DNA from: Bacteroidota bacterium | GTDB taxonomy: Bacteria > Bacteroidota > Bacteroidia > B-17B0 > Aurantibacillaceae | Direction: 5' to 3' | Assembly: GCA_018267825.1 (NCBI GenBank) | Contig: JAFDXR010000001.1 | Coordinates: 325,410 to 389,409, forward strand | DNA length: 64,000 bases | Translations under genes and position numbers: made by a program | Notes under the pieces: generated by a model | The model's input: only the letters and a program-made list of their open reading frames with translations | The model's database searches: none | Told to the model about the DNA's origin: nothing | Shown here: positions 8,604-18,045 of the stretch, in pieces | How positions within the stretch are numbered: position 1 is the stretch's first letter | How the letters are laid out: every line of letters starts with the position of its first letter

Positions 8604-9172
8604 TCTCTGCTATAAGCATGCAGTTCGTCAAAAAAAGCGAAGAACTCCTTTTCAATCTGCTCCATATTTTCCCTGAACAAAGGAACAGAATCCTGCAGGC
8701 TACAGCCATGTCTTTCCAAACGCTTACTCAAATGGGTTAATACGAGTTCAATGCCATCCAGTTTCGAATACTCAAACAAAATATTTCTCGAAGTCATGTA
8801 ATCAAAAAAACGCTGTGCGTGGTCGGGAAATATAGGATAATACTTGCGCAGTACCTCATACTGCTGCCTGGCATACTGTTCGAGGGGGATTTCCGAAAAA
8901 CGTTCAAAATACCGCGCCAGGATATGGTCATAATATATATCAACCAGGATCCCGCTGAACTTATCGAACTCGCCGCTGAACTTCCGCTTGCTTTCCCAGA
9001 AGAGGGGATGTGAATCGGTAAACGCATCGATTTTCCGGTGCAAACGAATACCATTCTGAACAGCCGGAGAAAAGCGGTTGATATTCATGCCCCGCAGTGC
9101 ATCGGTAATGTAATTACCAACCATCAACTCTTCGTTTCCGAAAGACAAATAAATATGTGCCAGGTAATTCAC
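8579..9172 (-). CDS. Acyl carrier protein phosphodiesterase family (AcpH/DUF479)
   Basis: The 197-residue cytoplasmic protein begins MNYLAHIYLSF, followed by GNYITDALRG, then IRLHRKIDAFTDSHP and DIYYDHILARYF, the metal-ligand motifs of the AcpH family (HD-like helical fold with His and Asp ligands). AcpH removes 4'-phosphopantetheine from holo-ACP. The length matches the family (about 190-200). It is divergent from rsmE with 38 bp between the start codons, and convergent and overlapping with the PAP2-like gene. Confidence 0.88.
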   Translation of the reverse strand: MNYLAHIYLSFGNEELMVGNYITDALRGMNINRFSPAVQNGIRLHRKIDAFTDSHPLFWESKRKFSGEFDKFSGILVDIYYDHILARYFERFSEIPLEQYARQQYEVLRKYYPIFPDHAQRFFDYMTSRNILFEYSKLDGIELVLTHLSKRLERHGCSLQDSVPLFRENMEQIEKEFFAFFDELHAYSRDQAELLLK

Positions 9173-9210
9173 GAACGCTTATAAACTGTAAATTTATGAG
9201 ATAAAACCGC

Positions 9211-9906
9211 ATGAACATTTTTTTTGCCAATATTTCCGGGAAAGAAGCCACCATGAGCGAAGAAGAATCGTGGCACTGTGTGAAGGTATTGCGTAAAAAA
9301 GCCGGAGATCCTGTTACTGTAATCGACGGGAAAGGACAACGCGGAGAGGGCATTATTGCGATGGCTCATCCGAAGCAATGCACAATTACTCTCCACGAAA
9401 CCCGTTTTTTTGAACCAAACCGTAATTACCGCCTGCATATTGCCATTGCGCCAACCAAAAACATAGACCGTATAGAATGGTTTGTAGAAAAAGCCGTTGA
9501 AATAGGCATTGATGAGATCAGTTTTGTGCAATGCAAAAATTCGGAACGTACCGTCATCAAAACAGACAGGATCCATAAAATTGCGGAAAGCGCCGTTAAA
9601 CAAAGCCTGCAGTACTATATGCCTGAAGTAAATGACATGATTCCCTACGGGCAATTCATGGAGCATGCAGGTGCAGATCTTTGTTTTATTGCACATTGCG
9701 AAGAAGATCAGAAAAGAGATTTCAAAACCTGCCCGCAAGCCGGTAAATCGCATCTGGTGCTCATCGGTCCCGAAGGCGATTTCACGCCCGTAGAAATAGA
9801 ACAGGCCCTGAAAAAAAATTTTGTTCCGGTGAGCCTCGGTGAAAACCGCCTGCGCACTGAAACAGCCGGCCTTTACGTGTGCAATACACTAGCCGTAGTG
9901 CTCTGA
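9211..9906 (+). CDS. rsmE: 16S rRNA (uracil-1498-N3)-methyltransferase
   Basis: The 231-residue protein has the two-part RsmE layout. An N-terminal PUA-like domain includes HCVKVLRKKAGDPV and VIDGKG. The C-terminal SPOUT domain has VEKAVEIGIDEI, ERTVIK, and the knotted SAM-binding loop LIGPEGDFTPVE followed by LGENRLRTETA. It methylates U1498 of 16S rRNA in assembled 30S subunits. Length is within the family's 230-245. The next gene, porX, starts 97 nt after its stop and has its own promoter-like box. Confidence 0.95.
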   Translation: MNIFFANISGKEATMSEEESWHCVKVLRKKAGDPVTVIDGKGQRGEGIIAMAHPKQCTITLHETRFFEPNRNYRLHIAIAPTKNIDRIEWFVEKAVEIGIDEISFVQCKNSERTVIKTDRIHKIAESAVKQSLQYYMPEVNDMIPYGQFMEHAGADLCFIAHCEEDQKRDFKTCPQAGKSHLVLIGPEGDFTPVEIEQALKKNFVPVSLGENRLRTETAGLYVCNTLAVVL

Positions 9907-9916
9907 AAAACCCTGT

Positions 9917-9924
9917 TACTTTTG
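9917..9924 (+). promoter_or_regulatory. -7 promoter box upstream of porX
   Basis: TACTTTTG fits TAnnTTTG and lies 79 nt before the porX ATG, just after the rsmE stop. No TTTG is evident at the -33 distance. If used, porX has a leader of about 70 nt. Confidence 0.4.
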
Positions 9925-10002
9925 TGATATTTTAGGAATATATAAATACACACTGAGGCAATAAATAAATACATTTAAACGTCATAGTTAAAACTGAATT
10001 TT

Positions 10003-11556
10003 ATGGATAAAACAACCATTTTGTGGGCCGATGATGAGATTGAATTGTTGAAACCACACGTACTCTTCCTGAATAGTAAAGGATATGATGTGCTAACCGC
10101 CGTGAGCGGTGATGAGGCCATTGACATTGTAAAGGAAAATAAAAATATTTCAGCTGTCCTCCTGGATGAAAATATGCCGGGCCTTACGGGCCTTGAGACA
10201 CTCACACGCATTAAGCAGTTACAGAATGAACTTCCGGTGATTATGATCACCAAAAGTGAAGAAGAATACATTATGGAAGATGCTATCGGCAGCAAAATTG
10301 CCGATTACCTGATCAAGCCTGTAAATCCAAACCAGATCCTGCTTTCACTAAAAAAAAACCTGGATAACAAACGCCTCGTTTCCGAAAAAACCAATACCGA
10401 ATACCGCAAGGAATTTGCACAGATCGGCATGCGCCTGAGCGATAACCTGAACTGGGAAGAATGGGCCGATGTATATAAGAAAATTGTGTACTGGGAGCTT
10501 GAAATGGACAAAGCCCAGGATAAGAGTATGATTGAGGTACTTAAAATGCAGAAGGCCGATGCCAATACCCAGTTCTTCAAATTTATTGAGAAGCATTATA
10601 TCAACTGGCTGAATGGCAAGGAAACCGCTCCAACCATGAGCCATACCCTCCTGAAAAATAAATTCATGAAGGAACTCGATAAAAACGAAAGTGTTTTCCT
10701 CATTGTGATCGATAACCTCCGTTACGATCAGTGGAAAATGATTCAACCGAGTGTGAACGATTATTTCATTACAGAATCTGAAGAAACATTTTACAGCATT
10801 CTGCCTTCAGCCACACAGTATGCGCGCAACGCCATTTTCTCGGGATTACTGCCGAGTGAAATGGAAAAACGTCACCCCTACTGGTGGCTGAACGATGAAG
10901 ATGAGGGTGGCAAGAATATGCACGAGGAGGATTTTCTGCAGGCACAACTGAAACGCCTTGGCAAGGATATTAAATTCAGCTATAATAAAATTACGAACCT
11001 TGCTGCCGGTAAAAAACTGGCAGACAATATTTCGAACCTTTTGCAAAACAAGCTGAACGTGATCGTCTACAATTTTGTGGATATGCTCAGTCATGCGCGT
11101 ACCGATATGGAGGTGATCCGTGAGCTGGCCGATGACGAGCCTGCATACCGGAGCCTTACAGTGTCGTGGTTTGAGCACTCTGCCCTGCTCGACATCATTA
11201 AACAACTCGCCAATAAAAAAGTGCGCGTAGTCATTACTACAGATCATGGTACCGTGCATGTGAAAGAACCGAGTAAAGTCGTTGGCGACCGTAATGTGAA
11301 TACCAACCTGCGTTACAAACAGGGCAAGGCGCTTGATTACAATCCTAAAGAAGTATTTGAAGTCAAAAACCCTTCGGACGCTTTTCTGCCGAAACAAAAT
11401 GTCAGCAGCCGCTTTATCTTTGCAAAAGAAGACAGGTTCTTTGCCTATCCGAATAATTACAACCACTATGTCAATTATTACCGGAATACATTCCAGCATG
11501 GCGGGATCAGCCTCGAGGAAATGATCATTCCATACATTACCCTGCAGCCGAAATAG
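10003..11556 (+). CDS. porX: T9SS response regulator with PglZ domain, PorX
   Basis: The 517-residue protein starts with a receiver domain (about 1-120): acid pair Asp10-Asp11, phospho-acceptor Asp55 in VLLDENMPG, and Lys105 in DYLIKP. A helical linker follows (about 120-200), then a PglZ domain of the alkaline-phosphatase superfamily (about 215-515) with LIVIDNLRYDQW, SILPSATQYARNAIFSG and VITTDHGTVHV, which supply metal ligands and the nucleophile. Length equals that of characterised PorX proteins. PorX, paired with the sensor kinase PorY, controls type IX secretion genes and has phosphodiesterase activity on oligonucleotides. porY is not in this window. The four T9SS cargo genes nearby are plausible clients. 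The downstream tsaE gene starts 7 nt after the stop, a likely operon. Confidence 0.95.
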   Translation: MDKTTILWADDEIELLKPHVLFLNSKGYDVLTAVSGDEAIDIVKENKNISAVLLDENMPGLTGLETLTRIKQLQNELPVIMITKSEEEYIMEDAIGSKIADYLIKPVNPNQILLSLKKNLDNKRLVSEKTNTEYRKEFAQIGMRLSDNLNWEEWADVYKKIVYWELEMDKAQDKSMIEVLKMQKADANTQFFKFIEKHYINWLNGKETAPTMSHTLLKNKFMKELDKNESVFLIVIDNLRYDQWKMIQPSVNDYFITESEETFYSILPSATQYARNAIFSGLLPSEMEKRHPYWWLNDEDEGGKNMHEEDFLQAQLKRLGKDIKFSYNKITNLAAGKKLADNISNLLQNKLNVIVYNFVDMLSHARTDMEVIRELADDEPAYRSLTVSWFEHSALLDIIKQLANKKVRVVITTDHGTVHVKEPSKVVGDRNVNTNLRYKQGKALDYNPKEVFEVKNPSDAFLPKQNVSSRFIFAKEDRFFAYPNNYNHYVNYYRNTFQHGGISLEEMIIPYITLQPK

Positions 11557-11563
11557 GCCTGAT

Positions 11564-11992
11564 ATGCTTACGCTCGATATTTCAGATATTAACCAACTGG
11601 ATCATGCAGCTTCAGAATTGATCAGATTTGCCGGCCCCGACCGGGTCTGGTTATTTGATGCTCCTATGGGCTCAGGTAAAACCACCTTTATTAAGGCCGT
11701 TTGTACAAAATTAGGGGTGAAAAACGGCCTCAGCAGCCCCACCTACTCTATTGTGAATGAGTATGAGTCTGAAAACGGGCAGAAAATCTATCATTTTGAC
11801 CTTTACAGGCTCCGGGATGCTTCGGAACTATACGATCTGGGCTTTGAGGAATACCTTTCGGGAAACGCTTATGTATTTATAGAATGGCCGGAACTATCCA
11901 TGGGTTTCGTCGACCAATTTCTGAGAATTATCATAAAAACGGATAACCAAAAACGTTATCTTTACGCCGAAAAAATAACGGCGCATGCGTAA
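11564..11992 (+). CDS. tsaE: tRNA threonylcarbamoyladenosine biosynthesis ATPase TsaE
   Basis: The 142-residue P-loop ATPase has Walker A APMGSGKTT (about 33-41), then LSSPTYSIVNEY and YHFDLYRL, a Walker B/switch pattern, and FIEWPE, all typical of TsaE. TsaE acts with TsaB and TsaD to add the threonylcarbamoyl group to A37 of ANN-decoding tRNAs. It follows porX by 7 nt and overlaps the next gene by 8 nt. Confidence 0.95.
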   Translation: MLTLDISDINQLDHAASELIRFAGPDRVWLFDAPMGSGKTTFIKAVCTKLGVKNGLSSPTYSIVNEYESENGQKIYHFDLYRLRDASELYDLGFEEYLSGNAYVFIEWPELSMGFVDQFLRIIIKTDNQKRYLYAEKITAHA

Positions 11993-12812
11993 CATTACTC
12001 TCTTTCTGCTCTTACTTTGCACAAGTATATCCATTGCACAAACAGACACCCTGAAATTAAAAAAAACACATAAAGGAAATTTTTACGGAAGCTGGGGATA
12101 CACCCGTGCATGGTACAGCAAAAGCACGATTCATTTTGTAGACCGTTCGGGTAAATACCACGAAACATCGCACACATACAACAATTACGATTTCACTATT
12201 TATAACGCCACAGCTCACGACCGTCCTGATTTTGATAAAATCAAAGATGTTATCAATATTACCATACCCCAGTTTGTGTTCCGGATCGGTTACTATTTCA
12301 ACAACAAACAGGACTTTGGTATTGAACTGAACTACGACCACGCCAAGTATGTGGTAGATGATTATCAGCGTGTACATATCAAAGGCGATATCAACGGAAA
12401 ATACGTTGATCAGGATACGATTCTGGATCCTCAGCACCTGGTGCATTTTGAGCACACCGATGGAGCCAATTTCTGGATGTTCAACTTTGTGAAACGCTGG
12501 AAATTTATTCAGCCATCCAAAAACTTCAATGTGGGCTGGGTGGTGAAAGCCGGTCCGGGCTTTGTATATCCGCGTACCGACGTTACCATGTTCGGTGAGC
12601 GCCTGAACAACAACTGGCATATCTCAGGCTGGATCGTTGGCGCTGAAACCGGTTTGCGTACCGAGTTCCTGAAACACGGTGTATTTGAATTTACAGCCAA
12701 AGGTTCTTATGCCGATTATATGAAATGCCTCGTTCTCGGTAAAGGCAATGGCAAAGCCAATCACACGTTCTGGGTGGCACAGGCTACAGCTACGATCGGC
12801 TTTATGTTTTAA
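11985..12812 (+). CDS. Outer-membrane beta-barrel protein, function unknown
   Basis: The 275-residue protein has a cleavable signal peptide (MRNITLFLLLLCTSISIAQ) and a body of alternating polar and aromatic strands (GNFYGSWGYTRAWYS, FVFRIGYYFNN, GIELNYDHAKY). It ends in ATATIGFMF, a terminal Phe as in BAM-inserted barrels. Predicted strands suggest a small barrel of about 10-12 strands; this is inference. The gene overlaps tsaE by 8 nt and is probably co-transcribed with porX and tsaE. Confidence 0.72.
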   Translation: MRNITLFLLLLCTSISIAQTDTLKLKKTHKGNFYGSWGYTRAWYSKSTIHFVDRSGKYHETSHTYNNYDFTIYNATAHDRPDFDKIKDVINITIPQFVFRIGYYFNNKQDFGIELNYDHAKYVVDDYQRVHIKGDINGKYVDQDTILDPQHLVHFEHTDGANFWMFNFVKRWKFIQPSKNFNVGWVVKAGPGFVYPRTDVTMFGERLNNNWHISGWIVGAETGLRTEFLKHGVFEFTAKGSYADYMKCLVLGKGNGKANHTFWVAQATATIGFMF

Positions 12813-12838
12813 CAGCATTTTTTTGTATCTTTAATAGA

Positions 12839-12870
12839 CAGCCATGTTTGCACCCATGCAAATGTGGCTG
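12839..12870 (+). repeat. Imperfect inverted repeat in a 5' leader
   Basis: CAGCCATGTTTGCA and TGCAAATGTGGCTG are complementary at 12 of 14 positions around a 4-nt loop (CCCA). It lies 6 nt after a TATCTTTA box (12826-12833) and about 115 nt before the likely ATG of the next gene. No T run follows, so a terminator is unlikely. Confidence 0.45.
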
Positions 12871-12985
12871 CTCAATTATAAACATGCTCACTAAACGGGA
12901 TATTTACAAAACACTTTCGCGTTTTCCACTGTTTTGCCGACACTATTTCCGAATTATACCTGATCTGTTTTTTTTTCTTTCCGGG

Positions 12986-13597
12986 ATGTATCGTCGACTA
13001 AACATAATCACGTGTTTACTTCTGATCGCAGCCTGTGGTACCTATGCGCAGACTGACAGCATCCATATTATCAAAGTTCGTTTTCTCTATGGTTCCAAAC
13101 CGAAACACATGGCAAAAAAAAGCGAACCGAAATATTTTGGTGGGCTTCACGGAGGGCATGTCACCATTGAGGTCGACAGCATCGACTATGGCTTCGAACC
13201 GGCTAATGGTTTCCATGTGATCGCACACCGCAAAAATTTTAAAAGTGATTTTGTAGCCCGGAAGGCTCCGGTGCCGCGTTATGGCGAGGGCAGTAAAATG
13301 ACGACCATCCTGATTCCGCTCACCGCACAGCAATATGCACTGATCAATGAAGTGCATGCCTGCTATTGTGCCAATACGCCCTATGATTATGCTTTTTTCG
13401 GCATGCGTTGTGCCGCCTCGGCAGAGCATATCCTGGAGATCATAGGGCTTTCAAAACCAAAGGGAATAACATCGACCATCCTGACCACATTTTACCCTAA
13501 AAAGCTGCGTAAACGCCTGCTGAAACTCGCGTCACGCAATCATTACCAGGTGATACGCCAGGAAGGACGCCAAACGAGGGTCTGGGAAAAAGACTGA
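12986..13597 (+). CDS. Exported protein, possible permuted papain-like hydrolase
   Basis: I take the ATG at 12986, which opens a signal peptide (MYRRLNIITCLLLIAAC); IAAC could be a lipobox with Cys17, or cleavage could follow AQ at 21-22. An upstream TTG frame from 12848 lacks a signal and is less likely. In the 203-residue product, HGGHVTIEV (His55/His58) comes before FFGMRCAASAEHIL (Cys142). A His motif followed by a later Cys is the order seen in permuted NlpC/P60 or papain-like folds. That assignment is inference from motif order only. No signature of a named family was recognised. It converges on the T9SS cargo gene with a 4-nt gap. Confidence 0.6.
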   Translation: MYRRLNIITCLLLIAACGTYAQTDSIHIIKVRFLYGSKPKHMAKKSEPKYFGGLHGGHVTIEVDSIDYGFEPANGFHVIAHRKNFKSDFVARKAPVPRYGEGSKMTTILIPLTAQQYALINEVHACYCANTPYDYAFFGMRCAASAEHILEIIGLSKPKGITSTILTTFYPKKLRKRLLKLASRNHYQVIRQEGRQTRVWEKD

Positions 13598-13601
13598 TGC
13601 A

Positions 13602-16600
13602 TTAGTCGCGGATCAGTCGGAAAACGTGTAGTAAGGCATCCCTGGAATAAACTTCCAGCAGGTATAATCCCGAGGCATAAGGTTCTAACTGGACCAGTAC
13701 TTCATCACTCTGTGAATATGCCCTGGTTTCTTCCAGCAATACATCACCATTCATATCACGCACGATGACGTGTATGTCAGCAGGAATTCCAAAGGAATAA
13801 CCGAGTCGATATGCATTCGCCGGCAACGACTTCAATACCAGCCCCTGACCCGCGCTATTATTTCCTAATCCTGTGATCAGACTATTCAATACAACCACCT
13901 GCTGTGCCATCGTATCCTGACACATCGTTGTGCTTGTACTGATCAGTGATACGGTATATACACCAGCAGCACCGTATGTATGCAAGGGATCAGAAAAACT
14001 GCTGTTTTGCGTATCTCCAAAGTTCCACCAATAGGTATTGCCATATAACGTGTTATTTGTGAACTGCGCACTGGCTCCGGAGCTCAGGTAAACCGTATCC
14101 TGACTCAAACTGAACTGGGCAACCGGAATTACCATCGAATCCACATGTACCAGTTGCGAAAAGGCATCGCAACTTCCCGAAGTATGAATTTCAACAGTAT
14201 AATCCCCGCCATTCAGAACATGAAGTGTGTCGGCTGTGTGCTTTTGCAATGAATTCTTCACAACTGTTTGCGTGACACTTTTCCAGGTAAAATCCCAGGG
14301 CCCGGCATTCGATCCCACGGCGGTAATCAGGCCCTGGTGCGGATGCGCACAATCCGGCTGAAGAACGCTCAGGTTGGCCGCTAAAGTTCCCGTGCCTACG
14401 CTTAACCGGAAACGCGAGGTTTTTGTTGTATCAGAAAGTATGCATACATAAGAATCTGTCAGAAGATTTGTTGTTGTACCGGTATATGTATCATATAAGT
14501 TCAGGCATGTGTATGCAGGAAAATGCTCCGTAATTGCAGAGAATGTAAATGTATTGGCCGCAGGAGTAATTGCTGTAACCTTCGCTACGACAGGCGCACC
14601 AATATCCGGCAAGCCGCTTATACCTGTCAATACAGTATCACTCACCCCTGCCAGATAAGGTAATGTTGGATCATAAATCAGTTTATATGCATCATAGTGT
14701 TTATCGAAACCCGGAGTAGCACCTGTTTCAAAATAAAAAACAGCGCCATCTGATGAACCGGATGGTCCTGTCATGAAAAGGCGCACGATAGGTTTTGCTT
14801 GCGTTGATAAGGCCTGTGAACTCCTCAAAAATGTGGGGTTCGCATTTACCTTTGTATTTTCACCGGCAGTGAGAGCAGTGGCAGCAGTAGCATGAATGTA
14901 TACTCCCTGACACATGGGAATCGTATCATTAATTCCGCCGCCTACCTGGCTCGACACATTATTCACGTACGATACGAAACCTCCGGCGCCATTGTTCAGA
15001 TCCGTATTGTATGCATAAATTGCGTTATCGACGGAGTTGTTGTTATTCAGTAAAGCAGTCCAGCTGATAGCCGACGGCAAAGGATTGGCAATCAGGTTCC
15101 AGCCATCGTCTGCAGGTGAGCCATGATCCGTATACGATACCGGAATACTCACCGGTGAAGAACAACTTAAACAACTACTTTTAGCGATACTCCCTTTTGC
15201 ATCAAACATAATTCCGGTTGTATTCGGATAACCATTACCCAGGTAAACCCAATAGCCGACACCGTTCACAATGGGATCGGTAATAGAATTAATGGCTACA
15301 TATTTTGCGGCGTCGCCGTATGCTCCTGCAGCCGTTTCGTCGTAGGTATAGATTGATGTGAAAGGTGAACCACCAATGCTGGAGCCATCCGGACAAGAGG
15401 TACAGGTAATTGGGAAATTATCGTTCCAGCTGCTCATTGTTAATGCAGAACTGAATGGAGCACCTAACAAAGCCCAACCTGTATAACCCGCCTGCGCATA
15501 TTGCTGCACCGTTATATTGCCATTGACATCCGCAGCACTGTTGATAGGTCCAACACGGCCACTGCTGCTGGCTGTAGCCAGAAGTGTCAAATTTTTACTA
15601 TTGAGATCAAGTGTTCCTGAATTCAATTGCAGAGTTCCGGAAACCGATTGATCATTATTTAAAACAGCACCCGCAGAATTTTGCAGTGTGAGGTCATAAA
15701 ATGCTGTGCTCCCGCTGATGGCTTGTTGAGTTGTGCCTATAAAGTTGACATTACCCTGTGCCGGTACAATCGCCCCGTTATTGGTCCAGTTACCATATAC
15801 ATTCAATGTTTCAGCACTTGTAAACGATAACTGCGCCCCGGTACCCAGTGTAATATCATTAACATAAACGTCGGTTGTGAGAACCGGATTAAAGCTGGGA
15901 CTTGAAACGGCAGCGATGGAAGCATTCGTAACTGTACCACATACGCAATTACTCCAGTTATCAGGTTCATTCCAGTTAGAAGATACAGCACCTAACCAAT
16001 TGCTGGCAACCTGAGGTCCTTTCACGGTGATGTTAAATGTAGTTTGTGATCCGAAACATCCGTTCAATGAGCCAATCACGGCAATATTACCAGTCTGATC
16101 GGGTGGCGATGATAATACCGGTGTGGTATATGTCGAAATATTTCCCGTTCCCAAAGCAGCAAGGCCTATCGAGGTATTGGTATTTGTCCATAAAAATGTA
16201 GCCCCTGAGGGTGAGCTGCTGAATGTAATTGTAGAAATCGCTTTACCGCCACACACTGTTTTATCACTGATAGAACTGACTGTCGGCAGTGGTTTCACCG
16301 TTACCACAGCACTGCTGCTCATCACTGCTGTACATGAGCTGGTGGCATTTGTTGCCAGCACTGTATAGGTACCCGCGGTAGTTTGGTTTCCGAAGCTGAT
16401 GGAAGAACCTGTTCCTGCTACCGGCGATCCTACCTGAGTAGCGCCGCGATACAACTGATAATTAACGCCGGTACTGGAGTTATTCAAACCAATTGCCACA
16501 CCTGTTCCACCAGAGCAATAACTTCCGCCACCGGTAACAGAAAAAACAGAAGGGATGGATGAAGCACTGGTAATACTGATGTTGGTAAGATTGATCTCAT

Positions 16601-18035
16601 CGCGCGAACTGCTTGTACCCGAAGACCAGTAATATCCCCAGCGGATCTGCACTACAGGTTGGTTTTCGCAGGATGCCGGTAAGGTAATCGGTCCGAAATT
16701 GGTATTCGCATTGATTGTACTCGTATATTCGATCTGCGACAAAGATGAATTGGGGAGATCGGTGTAACTTCCGCTTGTTCCCACTCTATACTGAGCGCGC
16801 AGCTTGTATACACGTGAGTTGAGTGTAGGCGTACCTGCTGTCCATGACACCTGAATATTATTACGACAGGTTGTATTCACTGCCACTACAGCTTCTCCAA
16901 CGTTTCCGGAAGTAGCACTGACATGACCCGGATTGGTATTGATAAATGAAAAACCGTTACTTCCCTTTGCATTGATACGCGATTGTGCGGTATAGTTATA
17001 TCCATAAACATAGTCCTGGGTAGCATTAACCTGCGACAGTGTCGGATCCGTTTGGTTCACGTCTCCATAATGAAAGATCATATTGGGAGGATACGTTCCG
17101 ATAGCGCTGGTAGTAGGCCAGTTATTGAAACTGTAATTGCCTGAGGCCAGATTAAAAGCGGCAGGATTGCTCGCTCCACCAAGAGTAGCAGGTACAGCGT
17201 TGAAAATGCTTACATCATCCAAATATAAAGTTGCGGCATTACCGGTACTGCTGGCTCCTGTAAATGTCATACCATTGATGTTTGTATTACCCGGTAATTG
17301 CGCAGCAGCAAGATCATCTCCAATGAGAACCCCATTCATATATAGATCGAACTTATTTGTTGCCAATGATTGAGATACTCCATTATATGTATAAGAAACT
17401 ATTCCACTACTTTGATTATTCCCAATAATTTCAAAAGCATAGTAAATTCCCTGATCAAAAGATGTTGTGGTGATTCCTGTCGTACTCCAGTTTGAACCAT
17501 TTCTATTGCTTAACGCTAATGCACCGGATGAGCCATAGGTAAATCGCAATCCGGTAAACACCATACTACCAGTAAAATCTGTATTATCCGAATACATAGT
17601 TCCGCTTCCAAGAAAAATTTTCCATTCACCATCCACTGCTGTATTTCCGCCACTTGCATCACCGAACAAGGCTTTAAACTTTGCGTAAAACACTTTCGTA
17701 CCTGTAAAGCCAAGAGACGGAGAAATTTTTGTAACAGAGCTGGTTGAAGATGCTGACCCCTTAATATAAGCCCCTGTACTTCCCAATGGATTAGAGCTTG
17801 TTACAAGGTTAATGATAGGAGAACCTCCTCCCCCTGTCCGCGCATAAGTCGTTCCTGAACCGACAGGCGACGGAATAAAAGAGGTACTACCACTGGAACA
17901 CGAACAATTACTATTGGCTGTCGTTCCGAAATTCTGAACACTCACCTGGGCAATAGCCGAAGCCATTCCGAGCAGACTCAAGCAAACAGTATGAAATGAC
18001 CTTTTGATCAGTTTAGGAGAATAAAATTGAATCAT
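13602..18035 (-). CDS. Giant secreted protein with T9SS type A sorting domain
   Basis: The 1477-residue protein has a signal peptide near residues 1-30 (SLLGMASAIAQ). The first 280 residues resemble a lectin/jelly-roll domain (ending ATLYLDDVSIF), followed by a second such region and Ig-like modules (for example VFSVTGGGSYCSGG and SISDKTVCGGK). A middle part has the NWLGAVSSNWNEPDNWSNC motif and a T9SS-cargo beta-helix-like stretch (LNSGTLDLNSKNLTLL). A PKD domain (PVAQFSLSQDTV to YTVSLIST) lies at about 1310-1380. The last 80 residues end with SGLYLLEVYSRDALLHVFRLIRD-like strands, a type A T9SS sorting domain. It is expected to cross the outer membrane by type IX secretion and be surface-attached or released; adhesive function is inferred. 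A 38-codon ORF lies 10 nt upstream. Confidence 0.85.
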   Translation of the reverse strand: MIQFYSPKLIKRSFHTVCLSLLGMASAIAQVSVQNFGTTANSNCSCSSGSTSFIPSPVGSGTTYARTGGGGSPIINLVTSSNPLGSTGAYIKGSASSTSSVTKISPSLGFTGTKVFYAKFKALFGDASGGNTAVDGEWKIFLGSGTMYSDNTDFTGSMVFTGLRFTYGSSGALALSNRNGSNWSTTGITTTSFDQGIYYAFEIIGNNQSSGIVSYTYNGVSQSLATNKFDLYMNGVLIGDDLAAAQLPGNTNINGMTFTGASSTGNAATLYLDDVSIFNAVPATLGGASNPAAFNLASGNYSFNNWPTTSAIGTYPPNMIFHYGDVNQTDPTLSQVNATQDYVYGYNYTAQSRINAKGSNGFSFINTNPGHVSATSGNVGEAVVAVNTTCRNNIQVSWTAGTPTLNSRVYKLRAQYRVGTSGSYTDLPNSSLSQIEYTSTINANTNFGPITLPASCENQPVVQIRWGYYWSSGTSSSRDEINLTNISITSASSIPSVFSVTGGGSYCSGGTGVAIGLNNSSTGVNYQLYRGATQVGSPVAGTGSSISFGNQTTAGTYTVLATNATSSCTAVMSSSAVVTVKPLPTVSSISDKTVCGGKAISTITFSSSPSGATFLWTNTNTSIGLAALGTGNISTYTTPVLSSPPDQTGNIAVIGSLNGCFGSQTTFNITVKGPQVASNWLGAVSSNWNEPDNWSNCVCGTVTNASIAAVSSPSFNPVLTTDVYVNDITLGTGAQLSFTSAETLNVYGNWTNNGAIVPAQGNVNFIGTTQQAISGSTAFYDLTLQNSAGAVLNNDQSVSGTLQLNSGTLDLNSKNLTLLATASSSGRVGPINSAADVNGNITVQQYAQAGYTGWALLGAPFSSALTMSSWNDNFPITCTSCPDGSSIGGSPFTSIYTYDETAAGAYGDAAKYVAINSITDPIVNGVGYWVYLGNGYPNTTGIMFDAKGSIAKSSCLSCSSPVSIPVSYTDHGSPADDGWNLIANPLPSAISWTALLNNNNSVDNAIYAYNTDLNNGAGGFVSYVNNVSSQVGGGINDTIPMCQGVYIHATAATALTAGENTKVNANPTFLRSSQALSTQAKPIVRLFMTGPSGSSDGAVFYFETGATPGFDKHYDAYKLIYDPTLPYLAGVSDTVLTGISGLPDIGAPVVAKVTAITPAANTFTFSAITEHFPAYTCLNLYDTYTGTTTNLLTDSYVCILSDTTKTSRFRLSVGTGTLAANLSVLQPDCAHPHQGLITAVGSNAGPWDFTWKSVTQTVVKNSLQKHTADTLHVLNGGDYTVEIHTSGSCDAFSQLVHVDSMVIPVAQFSLSQDTVYLSSGASAQFTNNTLYGNTYWWNFGDTQNSSFSDPLHTYGAAGVYTVSLISTSTTMCQDTMAQQVVVLNSLITGLGNNSAGQGLVLKSLPANAYRLGYSFGIPADIHVIVRDMNGDVLLEETRAYSQSDEVLVQLEPYASGLYLLEVYSRDALLHVFRLIRD

Positions 18036-18045
18036 GTTTAAAAAA

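Noticed and set aside
9169..9753. 194-codon frame antisense to rsmE
   Set aside because: It is the reverse of a well-supported rsmE gene and has no recognisable domain or start context.
10846..11499. 217-codon frame antisense to porX
   Set aside because: It is the mirror of the PglZ domain. Its residue composition (rich in Ile, Val, His, Phe) is typical of antisense frames.
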